From the NCBI GenBank assembly GCA_003971905.1, contig RSEE01000139.1:62001-126000 (forward strand): a stretch of 64,000 bases of DNA, read 5' to 3'. The first letter of the stretch is position 1, and the number at the start of each line of letters is the position of its first letter. Under the pieces are notes generated by a model, which had not been told where the DNA came from, made no database searches, and was given only the letters and a program-made list of their open reading frames with translations. Both the position numbers and the translations under genes were made by a program. Source of the stretch: Moniliella sp. 'wahieum'. Taxonomy: Eukaryota > Basidiomycota > Moniliellomycetes > Moniliellales > Moniliellaceae. Positions 53,616 through 64,000 of the stretch are shown here, piece after piece.

Positions 53616-55824
53616 TTACGCCTTCTTGGCTGCCTCGGCTTGCTCCTCCGCAATCTCTTGAATCTCATCATCAATCGCAATCTCCTCATCCAGGTCCTCC
53701 ACCTGCAGGTTGGGGCGATGAATAAAGTCGGTAATGAGCTTCTTGTAAGGGTGGGGCTTGCCTTGTGGGTTGTTCCTGCGCACCAAACGGAAGTACTCGG
53801 CATAGACATTGCCATCGGCACGGCCAAAGGGCGAGTTGATAATGTGGTCCGACAGCACAAAGCTGTCCGTCAACGGCACTGCAAATCCACGCACCGTCTT
53901 GCACAGCGCCGACACGCTCGCCTGGACCGTATCCAGCTGCGCGGGCGCCAGCCAGCCCGAACGCAAAAAGTGCGCCGCCTTTTCCTCCATCTGCCACAGA
54001 CCGTACAGCTTCGCCACCGTCGTCAACGTCGACCGCACCCCATCCTTGTCCGCAGACGGCGGCAGGTGCTTGATAGCATTGTGGAACTGACGGAAAATGT
54101 AGTTCGAGGTATGGACCGACGCGGCAACAAAGGAAGCCTGCGAACACGCTTCCAATGCCGCTTGCTTGTTCAGCCCCTTCTTTTGTGCGGCCACCACATC
54201 GTCCGCCACCTTCTTGACCAGCATGGCCGAAGCAGCATCAAAGCCCTTTTGGATTCCCTCGAGCGAGTCGAGATCGGCATCGCTGGCTTTCGAGCTCAAG
54301 TTCTTCTCCCGTACGTCCGAGCCGAGGTAGATGAGTGCCTCAGACATGGGCTTGCCCTTGACCGCGTCCACATAGGCTTGCACCAAGAACCGACCCGATT
54401 GGAGCGCCAGAATGGTATTGTCGCCTTCCCACGTGCAGTGCACCGCAAAGTCAGAGAACATGTTGGCCAGGCCATTGTAAGCCGAGTACCCGTGCCCTCC
54501 GAGCGATTGCCGCGACTTTTCAATCGCGTCGAGCGTGGCCCAGGTGCAGAACGCCTTGAGACCAGCCGAGGTCGAGTGCGTCTGCTTCAGCATGTCCACA
54601 GTGCGTTCGAGGTTGGGTCACCAGGCTCCAGCGCCTCCAGTGCCTTGCTCGTCTCGTCGTACATGGCCGTCATCTCGAGCGCAGTAAAGCCAAATGCGAC
54701 CGCCTGCGCCAAGAGCGGCAGCAAACGCCGTTGGTGAATCGGGTAGTCAAGCAACTGCGTCTCCAACTTTTGCGATGGGTCCGACTTGAATTGCCGTCGC
54801 ACCGCCGCATACCGCACCGAGATGGTAAGTGCCTTCTTGGCCGTGTTGGCACTGTCGGCGACCATGGCGGTACGACCACCGAGCAGAGCACCGTACGTCA
54901 GCTGCGCCAGTGGCGGCTCCCGCACCTCGCCCTCGCGAGTAACCTGGGTGTGCTTCATGAGCATGTAGGCACGTGGGATGCGGACATTGGTGAATTGAAT
55001 GTAACCATTGTCAATCCCGTCGCGGCCCATCTTTTTGCCAATGTCGCCAATGTTGATGCCGGGAAGCAGGTCAAACGTCTGCGTGTTGCGCAGCGGAACA
55101 ATAACGTCTTGACACCATAGTCCTTGCCATCCACAATCAAACGCGCAAACACAGAGCAGTGTGTCGCCGTTTGTGCCGCACCGCCAATCCACCACTTGGT
55201 CGCACCCAGGTGCGGGGTATGGATGACAAACTCATCGGTTTTGGGGTCAAACGTGGCGCGCGTCTCGAGACCGGCAACGTTGGAGCCGTGCTGAAGCTCA
55301 GTCATGCCAAAGCATCCGACCATGCCCTGGAGGTAATGACACCCTTGTCAATCCAGTACGAGAACTGGTTGGCAGTGGCGCCAGAGCGGATGGCACCCAG
55401 GAACAGGCCATAGTGCACGCCAAACCGGGTCCAGAAGCCCGGTCAAAGAGCCCGATGAGCTCCATGCGCCTTTGGAAGTCCTCGACCGACTCGTTGGTAA
55501 CGTAGTGCACAAGAGAGTGATGCGCTTCATGGTCAACTCGCGCAGCTGCTCCTTGCTCAAGTCGTAGAAGTTGCCCATGTAGAAGAGGGGGTTGCGCTCG
55601 AGCTCGAGCATTTGTTTTTCCTTGAGCAGGAGCGCTGCTTCGGTGCCATGCTGGGCAATGGCCAGCTGGAGCGCGAAGATGCGGATTGGTCAGCAGCAGG
55701 AACGCGGGTTGGGGGGGGGGGGGGGGGGGAAGAAGGCACATACAGCGCGGACGTTGAACGGCGGGTTGGCACGCTCTTGCATCATGGTGGTGACGCTCTG
55801 CTTGTCGATCCACTTGGTCGTCAT
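53616..55824 (-). CDS. POX1: Peroxisomal acyl-CoA oxidase
   Basis: This is an FAD enzyme that oxidises acyl-CoA to trans-2-enoyl-CoA and makes H2O2, the first step of peroxisomal beta-oxidation. The start [20 protein letters not shown] lies at 55824; the intron follows NVRA. Exon 2 has [37 protein letters not shown] and the [15 protein letters not shown] segment. The flavin/substrate motif [20 protein letters not shown] follows near 55290, then [56 protein letters not shown] and RYAAVRRQF follow. The C-terminal dehydrogenase-2 part has [15 protein letters not shown] and [18 protein letters not shown], whose Glu is the expected catalytic base. About 700 residues. The C-terminus is AKKA, not an SKL-type PTS1. 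Frames shift near 55440, 55100 and 54600. Gene symbol by family. Confidence 0.92.
55666..55743 (-). other. Acyl-CoA oxidase intron
   Basis: GTATGT donor after FNVRA, GCTCCAG acceptor before LAIAQHG. It contains a 19-base C run on the coding strand. Confidence 0.85.
55711..55729 (+). repeat. Poly(G) run, 19 bases
   Basis: Nineteen G bases inside the acyl-CoA oxidase intron (poly-C in the transcript), between donor and acceptor. Confidence 0.95.
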
Positions 55825-57159
55825 GGTGGGCAGGCAGGGTGGTGGAGGCGGGGGAAGTGGGGGTGTGGGTGGGGGTGGGAGTACGGCTGGCAAGTGCGGA
55901 GGCTTTTTATCGCCCGACTTTGGCGTGGGCCAGCCGGGACCCAGTCGAGGGAAGGGCCAGTGTGGGTGCGGCTGCCCACTGCCGCCGGCTGAGGCTCAGC
56001 CGCCCGGCACCGCCTAACCCTACGCGCCGGCACGCGTCTACCCGGCCGGGCCGGACACGCGACCTGGCTGTGAAATGGCTATGACGTAACGCCGCGCACC
56101 ACACCAGTGCGCGCCCCCGCGCTCGCACCAGCCGCAGCCCCCCATGCGTGAAAAGCTCCGCCTCACAGCACCGGTGTTCGGCTTACGCCCGCCGGGAGCA
56201 CACCGCGGCGCACCTAATCTGCGCCCTGCCACTTCCCCCGTGCGGGGTGTGCCGGACGCACCTGGGCGCAGGCAGCGTCGCGGTGGAGAGTGGCTGGGCC
56301 AGTGCCAGCGTCTGCGGCGCTAATGCCGCTGCGCGTGCGCCGGCTGGCGCTGCCCGCGACGGGCTGCCACCTCGGCTCCGCCAAGTCCGTCGCTTTCAAA
56401 CCCCAAGCCATCGATGGCCTGCCTGGCCAGGCCTAGTCTGTTCTCCCACATTCACTCGTCACGCGTCCAGCAACCTCATCATTAATCACCACCCCCCACC
56501 CCCCCCCCCTCCCGCACCTGCCCTGCCGTCCCGGTCGACGCCCTCAGATCCCTCAGACTCAGACAAGTGTGGACTGTCCCCCCCTGCTCCGCCCTGGACA
56601 CCTGCCCAAAGTCGCCCATCTCGTCCTGCGCCACCGCCGGGTGAACACACCCCGGTCCGCGTGTGACGCACAACGCTGGCACAGCTACTGCTTCGACCCT
56701 CTGTCCCCGCACGCTTTGGCTCGCAGTAGGTGTCCCTTCTAGACGCGTCTTCGTTTTCTCTCTGATCGAACACCTCAGGGGTACCTAGTACCTGCCCTCT
56801 GTGTGGATGTCGCCTGCATCTGATGAGCGCTCTTGCACCTTTTCTTCTTGCTAGTAGCATTCACAAATAGACTTCACACACTAACCTCCTTCTCCGGATC
56901 AAAATACCCCGCGTTAAGCTCAGGTCTATTATCATTTAGAATTTCAAGGTCGACCCACTCTGCACACAAGTGTGATTTGTGATTCACCGCATATGGCCTG
57001 CTTTTCTGAATGGCGCGGCAACGCGCAACGGGTACCGCATGAGATTATGGACCGGTACTAGCTACTAGAAAAAGTGATAGTCGCCTCTGTTTGTCTGACC
57101 TCTCTGGCATAGTGTCGTAGAAAACCTCTTCAGCTTCATTCTGCATGGGTTTCAAGCTT

Positions 57160-57184
57160 CATCGATAATCGATAATCGATCATC
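57160..57184. repeat. Heptamer array ATCGATA
   Basis: Three units (ATCGATA, ATCGATA, ATCGATC) with the ATCGAT palindrome at a 7-bp period. Confidence 0.85.
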
Positions 57185-60100
57185 CTTCAAGCGCTCAAGC
57201 TCCATCGATCATCGACAGACAGCCTACACACTCAAGCATATAAATGCCACTGCAGCACGCAACGAGTTTTAGCGTACTCAATACTCATAACTAAGTGAGG
57301 TACATGCGACGGAGGCCATGCCACAGGATCGGTGTCGCAATCTGATCTGCGCCAACATGTGGGGAACTTCACCCACCCCGCCCTGTAAGGATCGGCGAAT
57401 ACGAGGGAGAACCACAGCAACTACCGCCAATAAGGAAACTTAGCAAAGGATGCACTGGTAAAGAGAAGGAAACGGGATCGGGAAGAGCAGTGAGATCTGA
57501 GAATATACTTGAATATTTACCTGATTGTGCATGCTATATCACGGCTGCACCTGCAGTTCCTGCTCAATCCTAACTTGGTACTGTCGGGAAGAGGCCTGAG
57601 AGGCTGCGACGGGGGCAACCTCAACTAAAGATCACATTTGTCCTTCTGAGAAGAGACGGCACACAAGGGACACTCAGATTGAGGTTGCCGGATGAGTAGC
57701 GTTGGATGGGCTGGGGGCAAGTGTGATGCAGATTTTGATCGAATTCGTCATGTTGGGTGCATTCTATAAAGTTCGGACGGATCCCTGAAAGGATAAAGTT
57801 CCCCCGGGGTGGGAACGAAACGATCACTTTTGACATGATCCTCCCCTTCTCCACTGGAAAGAGATGTGGCTGCCACAGCGCGCTCCACTCGAACGCACAC
57901 TGCCTAAACACGCGGGTGGTGCAGCCAAAAGGATATCAACGACTACCCTTTAGTGTATCAACTGGATCGTACGCGGCGACGAAGCGGTTACGATTGAAGT
58001 ACCACTGGCAGCACTGTAGAGAAGGAACGGAAGAAGTGTCCGCAATTGAAAGCGAGACTCAAGAAGACACCTCAATTATTCGAGAAGATTTGTCATAACA
58101 TGTGGTCGAGCACAGCAACAGTAGAGGTTAAAAACACCTGGCTTTCCTCGAGACCAACACAGTCACAGGTGCCTCGAGCTCACTGATAAAGCAGGTTCCG
58201 ATTGGTATCCTGCTTTGTTCCTTTGGTGCCGCTGTTAACGCGCAGCAAGCGCAAGGGTAGGATCTGATGTTATAGCTTGAACGCATCTTTTCCTTCCCCC
58301 ATACCCCAGTTCAAGTTTGGAACGCTTGGAACGAGGCTGTGTGAGGAGCCGATCCTCAAGCATGAGTGCACCATCTCCGCGGTAGTCATATTCACAATCG
58401 GCCGGTTAGGGAGGCACAAGAGGAAACGCGGCAAGAGGAGGCAGGCCAGATCATATTCCCGAATGATGAGGCCACGTGTGTTGGGAGGATCGCAGGAATA
58501 TAGTGATGGACCACACTCTCAATGATTCGTGTACAAAAGGAGAGGACATCATGGTTGTGTATATATTGCAAGGTGGTATATACGCGAGCTGAATCGTGAG
58601 TCCTACTCTTTACTGCATCAACGAAGAAAGGCTCCCTATAAAACTATCCTCGCTCTCGGCCTTCAATAAAGTCCTGTCATTTTTCATCCTCGCTCGACCT
58701 CCCAAATCACAAGGCAGCTCTCACCTCCAAGCTTCATCATGCCCAATACAGAGCCGGAGACTGCAAACGAGTGCGTCTTCTTGTGAGGCATCCGACTTAT
58801 TGTGTGCGCGCCGAGTTGATCGCCGCTCTGGCTTGGATCCGGACTGAGGATCCGCTGTCGCTTCGGGTTCGGTAGACGGTCCAGTCGACTGTGGGCAACG
58901 CACGTTTCAGCGTTGTCCTCCATCCAAAAGCATTTTCCACATCGCCATTTTGCGTGGGAGACCCAGGGGCAATCCAAAAGGGGCTGAAGGTGCAATTCAG
59001 GGGAAGCCATGCCTGACATATTAATGTCAGATGTGAGCCACAGTAGAGATGGTGGCCAGCGCTCGCCGGTTGGAACCAGTTGAGATCGTGCTTGCGCCGG
59101 AGCGCTGGCCAGACCAATGCGTCCGACCCGTCCCGTCCGCAACTCGCGCTTACATACTCAGTCTACTTCCCCTCAAACTTTAACTTTGTCCAGGGAGGTA
59201 AGCTGCCCGGACTTTACTCCTCCGTCGGGGCATCAGGTAATGTGCCGATCAATGCTTCTACCTCCGGCTGTGTGAAGGTGGGTCGCTCGACGGGACCGCA
59301 CCTCCTGCTGGTCGGCTCGGGTGATGTGGCGCACAGGCGGCCAAGGCGAGATCTAAGTCTACATCCCCCAGAAGTTGGGGGGGGGTACAAGCTTTGAGGG
59401 TTTCTCCATACTTCTTCTCCGCCATCTTCTAGTAAACGTTCATCCTGCCTCAGTGGTGTGCGATATCCATACTTGTGGGCAATCACCATCAATGTTAGGC
59501 GTAATGCTCAGCCTGTGCTACAACGGCATCGTGTGTGATCAATGCGAGTAGGTGGATACATATAGGTTCAATATCATGTCTGGTGTGCACCATCAGGATT
59601 GCCATCAGGAAATGACCCCTGTGACGACCCTGACCGTGCAAGCGTCGCAGAAGCTCAGTCCTTTCGAAGACGGTACACCGGGCTATATAGGCTGGCTCCA
59701 AGTGCTGCGTGAAAGAGGTACAAGAGTCTTGGGTATATGCGGAATGCTTCCATTGCCGTTTTCCTAAATTAGGAAATCAGAATGAAAGTGCTCCAACTAT
59801 GCACGGGCAAGCGGTCCCCAACGTACTGGCTGTTTGCCAGCATAAGTTTTGTAAGCGCAAAGGAGAGGACGAATCGACAACGAGAAGGAGGAGACAAGTC
59901 TGATTTCATATCGGGAACGAGGCTTACGAGCGCATATAATCAAAGGAGGAGAGAACATATGCTCGTCAAAAGCATTGTCCATTGTTTCTGAGGGCTATAA
60001 ATGCATTTCTGTGGCTAATATCGGGCGCAGCGGCAGGTGTTCCACAAGGTCGGTGTGGCCGGGCAAACGATGATGTGTGACGGGCGCCATATTCCCATGA

Positions 60101-60396
60101 CCGGCGGTGGAAGTTACGATTAGATAGGGACGACATCGCTTAGGTTGTACTATGACCTAACGGTGCATGTCCTTTGAGGATGAACAGGTCGTCGAATTTT
60201 AGGGCACCGAATGTATGTTTTAGTTGGCGCGGAGGGGTCCGGCTGGTCACTTATCAATCAAGACTTACACCCACCTGTAAATCCTAGGGAAAACAACGCA
60301 CCGTTGTCTGCCTGGACCCCAGAGTCGAAGGCGGTCTTTGTTGGGACTACCAAAAGAATGTGTTGCCTCAGGCCTCATCAGCGTTTGCGAAGCCTG

Positions 60397-60402
60397 TATA
60401 AA
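60397..60402 (+). promoter_or_regulatory. TATA box upstream of the eIF4E gene
   Basis: TATAAA about 60 bases before the ATG at 60461 and 200 bases before the ATG at 60606. Confidence 0.5.
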
Positions 60403-60605
60403 GGAGCGCTCCACTCCCCCCCACCATCTACATAGCAGCAGCAAAACCCTACTGAGCCAAATGGATGAGGATATTTCAACATTGCAATCACAAGCGGAAC
60501 CAGCGCCGAAATTTTGTGACCGGGCGGAATGGGCAGCGGGATGGCGCAACTGTCCTCAGGAAGAAGAGTTTGCTGGCCCCCACCACACCCAATTCTGCTC
60601 CCCAT

Positions 60606-61522
60606 CATGTCAGGTTTGCCAGCTAAGCCCACCGCGCCCATGGGCAACGTTCCTGCCGCCGAGCCCACCGAGCCTACCGCTTCGCCACCCCAAGCCTTCC
60701 TCTGCGTCCAACGACGAGGAGGCGGGGGACAAGACGGTGTTTGATGACCAGGAAAATTTTACTCTCTCGCACCCGCTTGCTTCCACCTGGACCATGTACG
60801 CCGACCTGCCCAGCTCCAATCGCCGCGCCACCTCTTCTTCCTGGGGCCAAACGATGGAGAAGCTGGCCGACGTGGACACAGTCGAGGCGTTCACTGGGTA
60901 CGTGCCAACCCTTTTCCGAACCCTTCTTTTTCCACCCCCTCCCCTCCCCTTGGCGCAGCACGAAAGCTAACCACGAACCACTGCTGTCAGTCTGTTCCAC
61001 CATGTGCCTGCGCCGACGCAGCTTGGCCAAAAAATGACTTTTTACCTTTTCCGGGATGGAATTCAGCCGGCCTGGGAAGACAAGGGGAACGTTGGTGGTG
61101 GCTCATGGAACGTGCAGTTCCCCAGGGACAAGCGGCGAGCAAGATTGATGACATGTGCGCAACACGATGCTTGCCGCGATTGGCGAGACGTTGGACATTC
61201 CTTTCCCCTCGGCGCGCGTCCGATCCAGAACCTGGACAAGGCCCCCTCGGTCGTGGCTGGCGTCGCGTTGGCGGCGCGGCCGAACTTTTACCGTATTTCT
61301 ATCTGGACCGCTCGCCGCCGGATGCGAACAAGAATGCGGAGGATGATGTGGCGCGCATCGGCCAGCGCACGTACGATGTCGGCTTGAACTTCAAGGTCCA
61401 TGCTCTTGGCTTTACGCAGGAAGAAAGGTTGAGACCGCTACGGCTCCGAGGTCGAGTTCCAGTCCATGAGGATGCAGGTCCGGAACAAGGGCCGCAAGGG
61501 TAAAAGTGGGCGTTTAGGTTAA
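60606..61522 (+). CDS. eIF4E-family cap-binding protein
   Basis: This protein binds the mRNA cap in translation initiation or its repression. The start at 60606 gives a Pro/Ala/Glu-rich head (MSGLPAKPTAPMGNVPAAEP). A one-base shift near 60695 leads into the core: FTLSHPLASTWTMYADLP, SSSWGQTMEKLADVDTVEAF, then the intron. FHHVPAPTQLGQKMTFYLFRDGIQPAWED, GGSWNVQFPRDK and MLAAIGETLDIPFP follow, then YFYLDRSPPDANKNAED and a C-terminus RNKGRKGKSGRLG at 61522. The cap-stacking Trp of SSW and of AWED are both present. The second Trp of the usual W-x-L-W is Tyr, and the TSSSW context recalls 4EHP-type (class II) proteins. An alternative ATG at 60461 opens the core frame without a shift. Further frame breaks near 61130-61250 and 61430. 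Confidence 0.85.
60898..60990 (+). other. eIF4E intron
   Basis: GTACGT donor after VEAFTG, AGCTAACC branch candidate at 60966, GTCAG acceptor before LFHHVPAP. Confidence 0.85.
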
Positions 61523-62253
61523 CCCTTTCGTGTAGTAGTCTACCGACCGCGTCTCTTCTTCCTCTGCTCTTCCCCCTCGTGCGAGACTCTACAGTGGAGT
61601 GGTAGAGCGCTCTGCCTGTGAGCCGCTAGACCCTAACTGCCGGCCCCTACAGCTTACATGCCCCCAACCCATGGCCATTTCTCTTGTGCCGCTATTTCTA
61701 CGAATCCCTTTTCTCCCTCGTGGGCTTGTGCTTCTGCGTCACGTTATTCGGATGTCATCTTGTCTACACCAACTCCCAAAAGCCATGCATCTTGCTTGTT
61801 CTTGCCCAACATGTCACATGTTGCCAATGCAGCTCCGTGCGTTCCAGGACCACAAGGCGTTCGGCTGGAAAAGGTTCGAGCCCTCGGTTGGCTGGACTGG
61901 ATACTAGGCACTGGGAAGCGGGCAGTTGCATCTTATAGGGGCTCAGGCGCTCAGGCGCTCAGGCTGAGCTATGATATTGACGGATGACTTGGACGACCGA
62001 CAGGAGAATGCGTGGGAGGCCTTGCCGCCGCGAAACGGGGGCCAATGTACCTAGCCCGTTAAACTACTCGATTGGTTGGTCCGGTAGTTAGGGGTCAGTA
62101 CTCAGTCGCTGACCCGATCAGAATGTGTTGAGCGTTAGTACGTTGAATGTTACGCTTATACGCCAACGCGTCAACGTTCACGTTAAGCGTTAAGCGCTAA
62201 GCCTTAAGTAGCGCAGCAGAGAGAAGAGCCGCGGCTTCCTAGGGACTTGAAGA

Positions 62254-62272
62254 GCTTGAAGCTTGAAGCTTG
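62254..62272. repeat. Heptamer array GAAGCTT
   Basis: Two to three copies, AAGCTT palindrome, 7-bp period. Confidence 0.8.
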
Positions 62273-62368
62273 ACACCCAGGGTTGGATGGAGTAGGTCGA
62301 TTAAATACCGAATGAACCAGGGGCACCAGCAGGGACACTCAAGGAAGGGGCAGGGACGCCGACGCTAA

Positions 62369-62410
62369 GTACGTTAAACGTTAAACGTTGAACGTTGAAG
62401 CTTTGAAGCT
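62369..62410. repeat. Heptamer array AAACGTT to GAAGCTT
   Basis: AAACGTT, AAACGTT, GAACGTT, GAAGCTT in series: the array changes palindrome (AACGTT to AAGCTT) while keeping the 7-bp period. Confidence 0.85.
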
Positions 62411-62979
62411 CATCTGGGCAAGATGGCCAGATAGAAGGATGCCCTTGGAAACGGTGCAAAACAGGGAGGGAGCATCGAGCACACGGCTATGCTGGTGCCG
62501 CACGTGCTGGCCCAGAAGAGGCGGTGTACGGAATATAAGGATGTGCGCCTCCATCATGCATCGCTAGCACTAGTCACTAGCTCGTTAGGAAAAGTGAATG
62601 AGTGCGCTGCCTTCGACGGCCTGGGTCTTCTGAAGCAGGGCGCAGTGCGGGAACGCCGTAGCTTGAACAATGGCCCCGTGGTGCAGATGTGCAAGTTGCG
62701 CCAGACCGCCAGTTTGATCGCAGCTGGTACCAGTAAGTTGGTACTAATACTTCGTGGACTCTGTACTCAGTGTACTCACGTACTTAAGAGTTGAGTTACT
62801 CACAGTACCTCAAGCCTCAGGCGGCCTCAGGCTCAGTACCGAGTACTGATTAATAACTGATTGCATCGGCTGCTGCGTGGCGCCTCGGAGCGTTAGAGAG
62901 TACGTATCTCAGAGAGAGGATCTCAGATGTCATCATGTCATCGAATCGACGATCTCGGTACGGAGTCGGGACTTGTTAG

Positions 62980-63050
62980 TAGTGACTAGTGACTAGTGAC
63001 TAGTGGCTCCAGCTAGTGACGAGTGACTAGTGACTAGTAACGCGTAACGC
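62980..63050. repeat. Heptamer array GACTAGT to AACGCGT
   Basis: GACTAGT three times, an imperfect middle, GACTAGT twice, then AACGCGT. Two palindrome types lie in one array. Confidence 0.9.
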
Positions 63051-63462
63051 TTCATAACGATGGGACGTTGGGAGTGGTTGGAACGCCCCATGCGCAGCGC
63101 CGACAGCCTCCATTGCCGGTTTCATAACCTCTTCAGTTTAATCGAATCCCTGTCGCTCCCTACCACCCTACCTTACGAGCTTTGATGTGCCCCGTACCGG
63201 TGACGGATGGTGGGTGGTTGATACTCAAAACGGAATGTACTGAATCGATAGTCGATAGTCCTTGGTAAATTTGAAAGCTCAATAGCGAATGCAGTGCCCC
63301 GTGCTGAGTGGCTGAGCCTTGCTGCGCCGTTGCGGGCATGTTGAGCAGCGGCCTGCAGCGGCTGAGCGGCTGCCTGCGCCTGCTGCGCCCGCTCTGGAAC
63401 CTGGGGTGTCCGGTGTGTGGCTTGAAAAATCCCGAAGATAGGGGCGGGAACGCCCATTGTAC

Positions 63463-63481
63463 TACGTTCAACGTTCAACGT
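63463..63481. repeat. Heptamer array CAACGTT
   Basis: Two and a half units with the AACGTT palindrome. Confidence 0.8.
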
Positions 63482-63524
63482 AGTGTTCGTTCGAACGTCG
63501 TTGAGGTTGAACTTGATGCGGTTC

Positions 63525-63553
63525 TCATCGATCATCGACTATCGACCATCGAT
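63525..63553. repeat. Heptamer array CATCGAT/YATCGAC
   Basis: Four units (CATCGAT, CATCGAC, TATCGAC, CATCGAT) at a 7-bp period. Confidence 0.85.
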
Positions 63554-64000
63554 TCTCCATGATGATGTTGATGATGCAGATGCCGGGGGCATCTGGTGCA
63601 TCGTTCTTTGATGCTGGGATGGTCGATGGGGGCTCTGACGCATCCTCAGGCTCAGGCCTCATGAAGACGAAGTCTGAATACTCAGACTTACTGATGCTAA
63701 ACAGACTCATACGCAATCGCTCTAAGATCCCATCGCGCTCAGTCGAACAGCGATCTTACCGTCTTGCCCGTGTGTGGACGGAGATCCAAGAACCTCCTCT
63801 GCTTGGTTTTCGGGGCCGACGGGTCGAAGGGTGTCCCAGTGTTGGGAACGTTGAGCGGGGAGTACATGGTGCAGACATAATACGTACCTGGTGGGGGGTG
63901 TGGCCTGGTGTGGCCTGGTGCACCTGGGAGGCAGGCTGGCTGGCAGCAGCCATCGGCGCAGTGTAGCGCACATCATGCATGATCGTCATGCACCATGCCG

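Larger units (their letters stand above)
55825..60605. other. Long gene-poor region
   Basis: The first 600 bases are very GC-rich (acyl-CoA oxidase upstream flank); beyond 56700 the sequence is AT-richer. No gene is recognised over about 4.7 kb. Candidates without family support are a minus frame of 152 residues (59142-58684) and a plus frame of 113 residues (57757-58098). TATA-like sequences occur near 58560-58580. A heptamer array lies at 57160-57184. Confidence 0.5.
61523..64000. other. Gene-free, repeat-rich end of window
   Basis: No gene recognised. Contains GCGCTCAG repeats near 61935 and heptamer arrays at 62254, 62369, 62980, 63242, 63463 and 63525. From 63890 to 63930 it has GGTGTGGCCTGGTGTGGCC-type short repeats. 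A D-arm-like GTGGAGTGGTAGAGC at 61594 is not followed by a T-arm. Confidence 0.55.

Noticed and set aside
61590-61650. tRNA suggested by a D-arm-like GTGGAGTGGTAGAGC
   Set aside because: No T-arm or pairing acceptor within a normal length; the only later TTCGAG is about 250 bases away.
1-64000. CRISPR arrays, insertion sequences, bacterial operons
   Set aside because: The window is eukaryotic; no direct-repeat/spacer pattern, transposase or Shine-Dalgarno organisation was seen.

Overview
This is a nuclear segment of a fungus, almost certainly a basidiomycete. The genes carry short introns of about 55-130 bp, with GTACGT-type donors and CTAAC/CTGAC-like branch sites. They encode eukaryote-specific proteins: the IMP3, SGD1/NOM1 and RPF1 ribosome-biogenesis factors, a YAF9 YEATS protein, MSP1, a basidiomycete-style bZIP and a peroxisomal acyl-CoA oxidase. 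No sequence here fixes the genus. GC content is high, and intergenic DNA is rich in short tandem repeats.

Layout. 0.3-5.0 kb: IMP3 (-), an unidentified multi-pass membrane protein (-), a small putative secreted or membrane-anchored protein (+), and a decayed RPF1 copy (-). 5.5-10 kb: SGD1/NOM1 (+) and a mitochondrial ribosomal protein of mL59 type (+). 11-20.5 kb, all minus: a CUE-like/CCCH/Smr protein, a short-chain dehydrogenase, YAF9 and a bZIP factor. 20.8-22.1 kb: MSP1 (+). 23.4-26 kb: a GH79-like glycoside hydrolase (-) with an altered acid/base motif and a 45-G homopolymer. 26-34.5 kb: gene-poor, with weak candidates and a clear secreted Kex2-processed repeat protein (+). 34.6-35.8 kb: a GH128 glucanase-like protein (+). 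36.6 kb: a tRNA-like sequence. 36.9-39.3 kb: repeats and a possible gag relic. 39.4-43 kb: a large Gln/Pro-rich nuclear-type protein (+). 45.4-47.1 kb: a Dal5/ACS-type MFS transporter (+). 47.6-51.3 kb: a large unidentified Pro-rich coiled-coil protein (-). 51.8-55.8 kb: a cystathionine gamma-synthase-like PLP enzyme (+), convergent with acyl-CoA oxidase (-). 56-60.4 kb: gene-poor. 60.6-61.5 kb: an eIF4E-family protein (+). 61.5-64 kb: repeats.

Many genes are housekeeping: ribosome biogenesis (IMP3, SGD1, RPF1 copy), mitochondrial quality and translation (MSP1, mL59-like), chromatin (YAF9), translation (eIF4E), peroxisomal beta-oxidation and sulfur amino-acid metabolism. No gene cluster or operon-like system is evident.

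Two features dominate a close reading. First, most conserved genes are interrupted by one- or two-base frameshifts, often contracted homopolymers, while the amino-acid sequence continues intact in another frame. This looks like an unpolished long-read assembly rather than mass pseudogenisation. The RPF1 copy is different because it also carries substitutions in its most conserved motif. Gene boundaries below therefore span several frames. Second, the intergenic DNA holds more than 20 short arrays with a 7-bp period, most built from a six-base palindrome plus one linker base. The most interesting single gene is the Kex2-processed repeat precursor at 32.3-33.2 kb.
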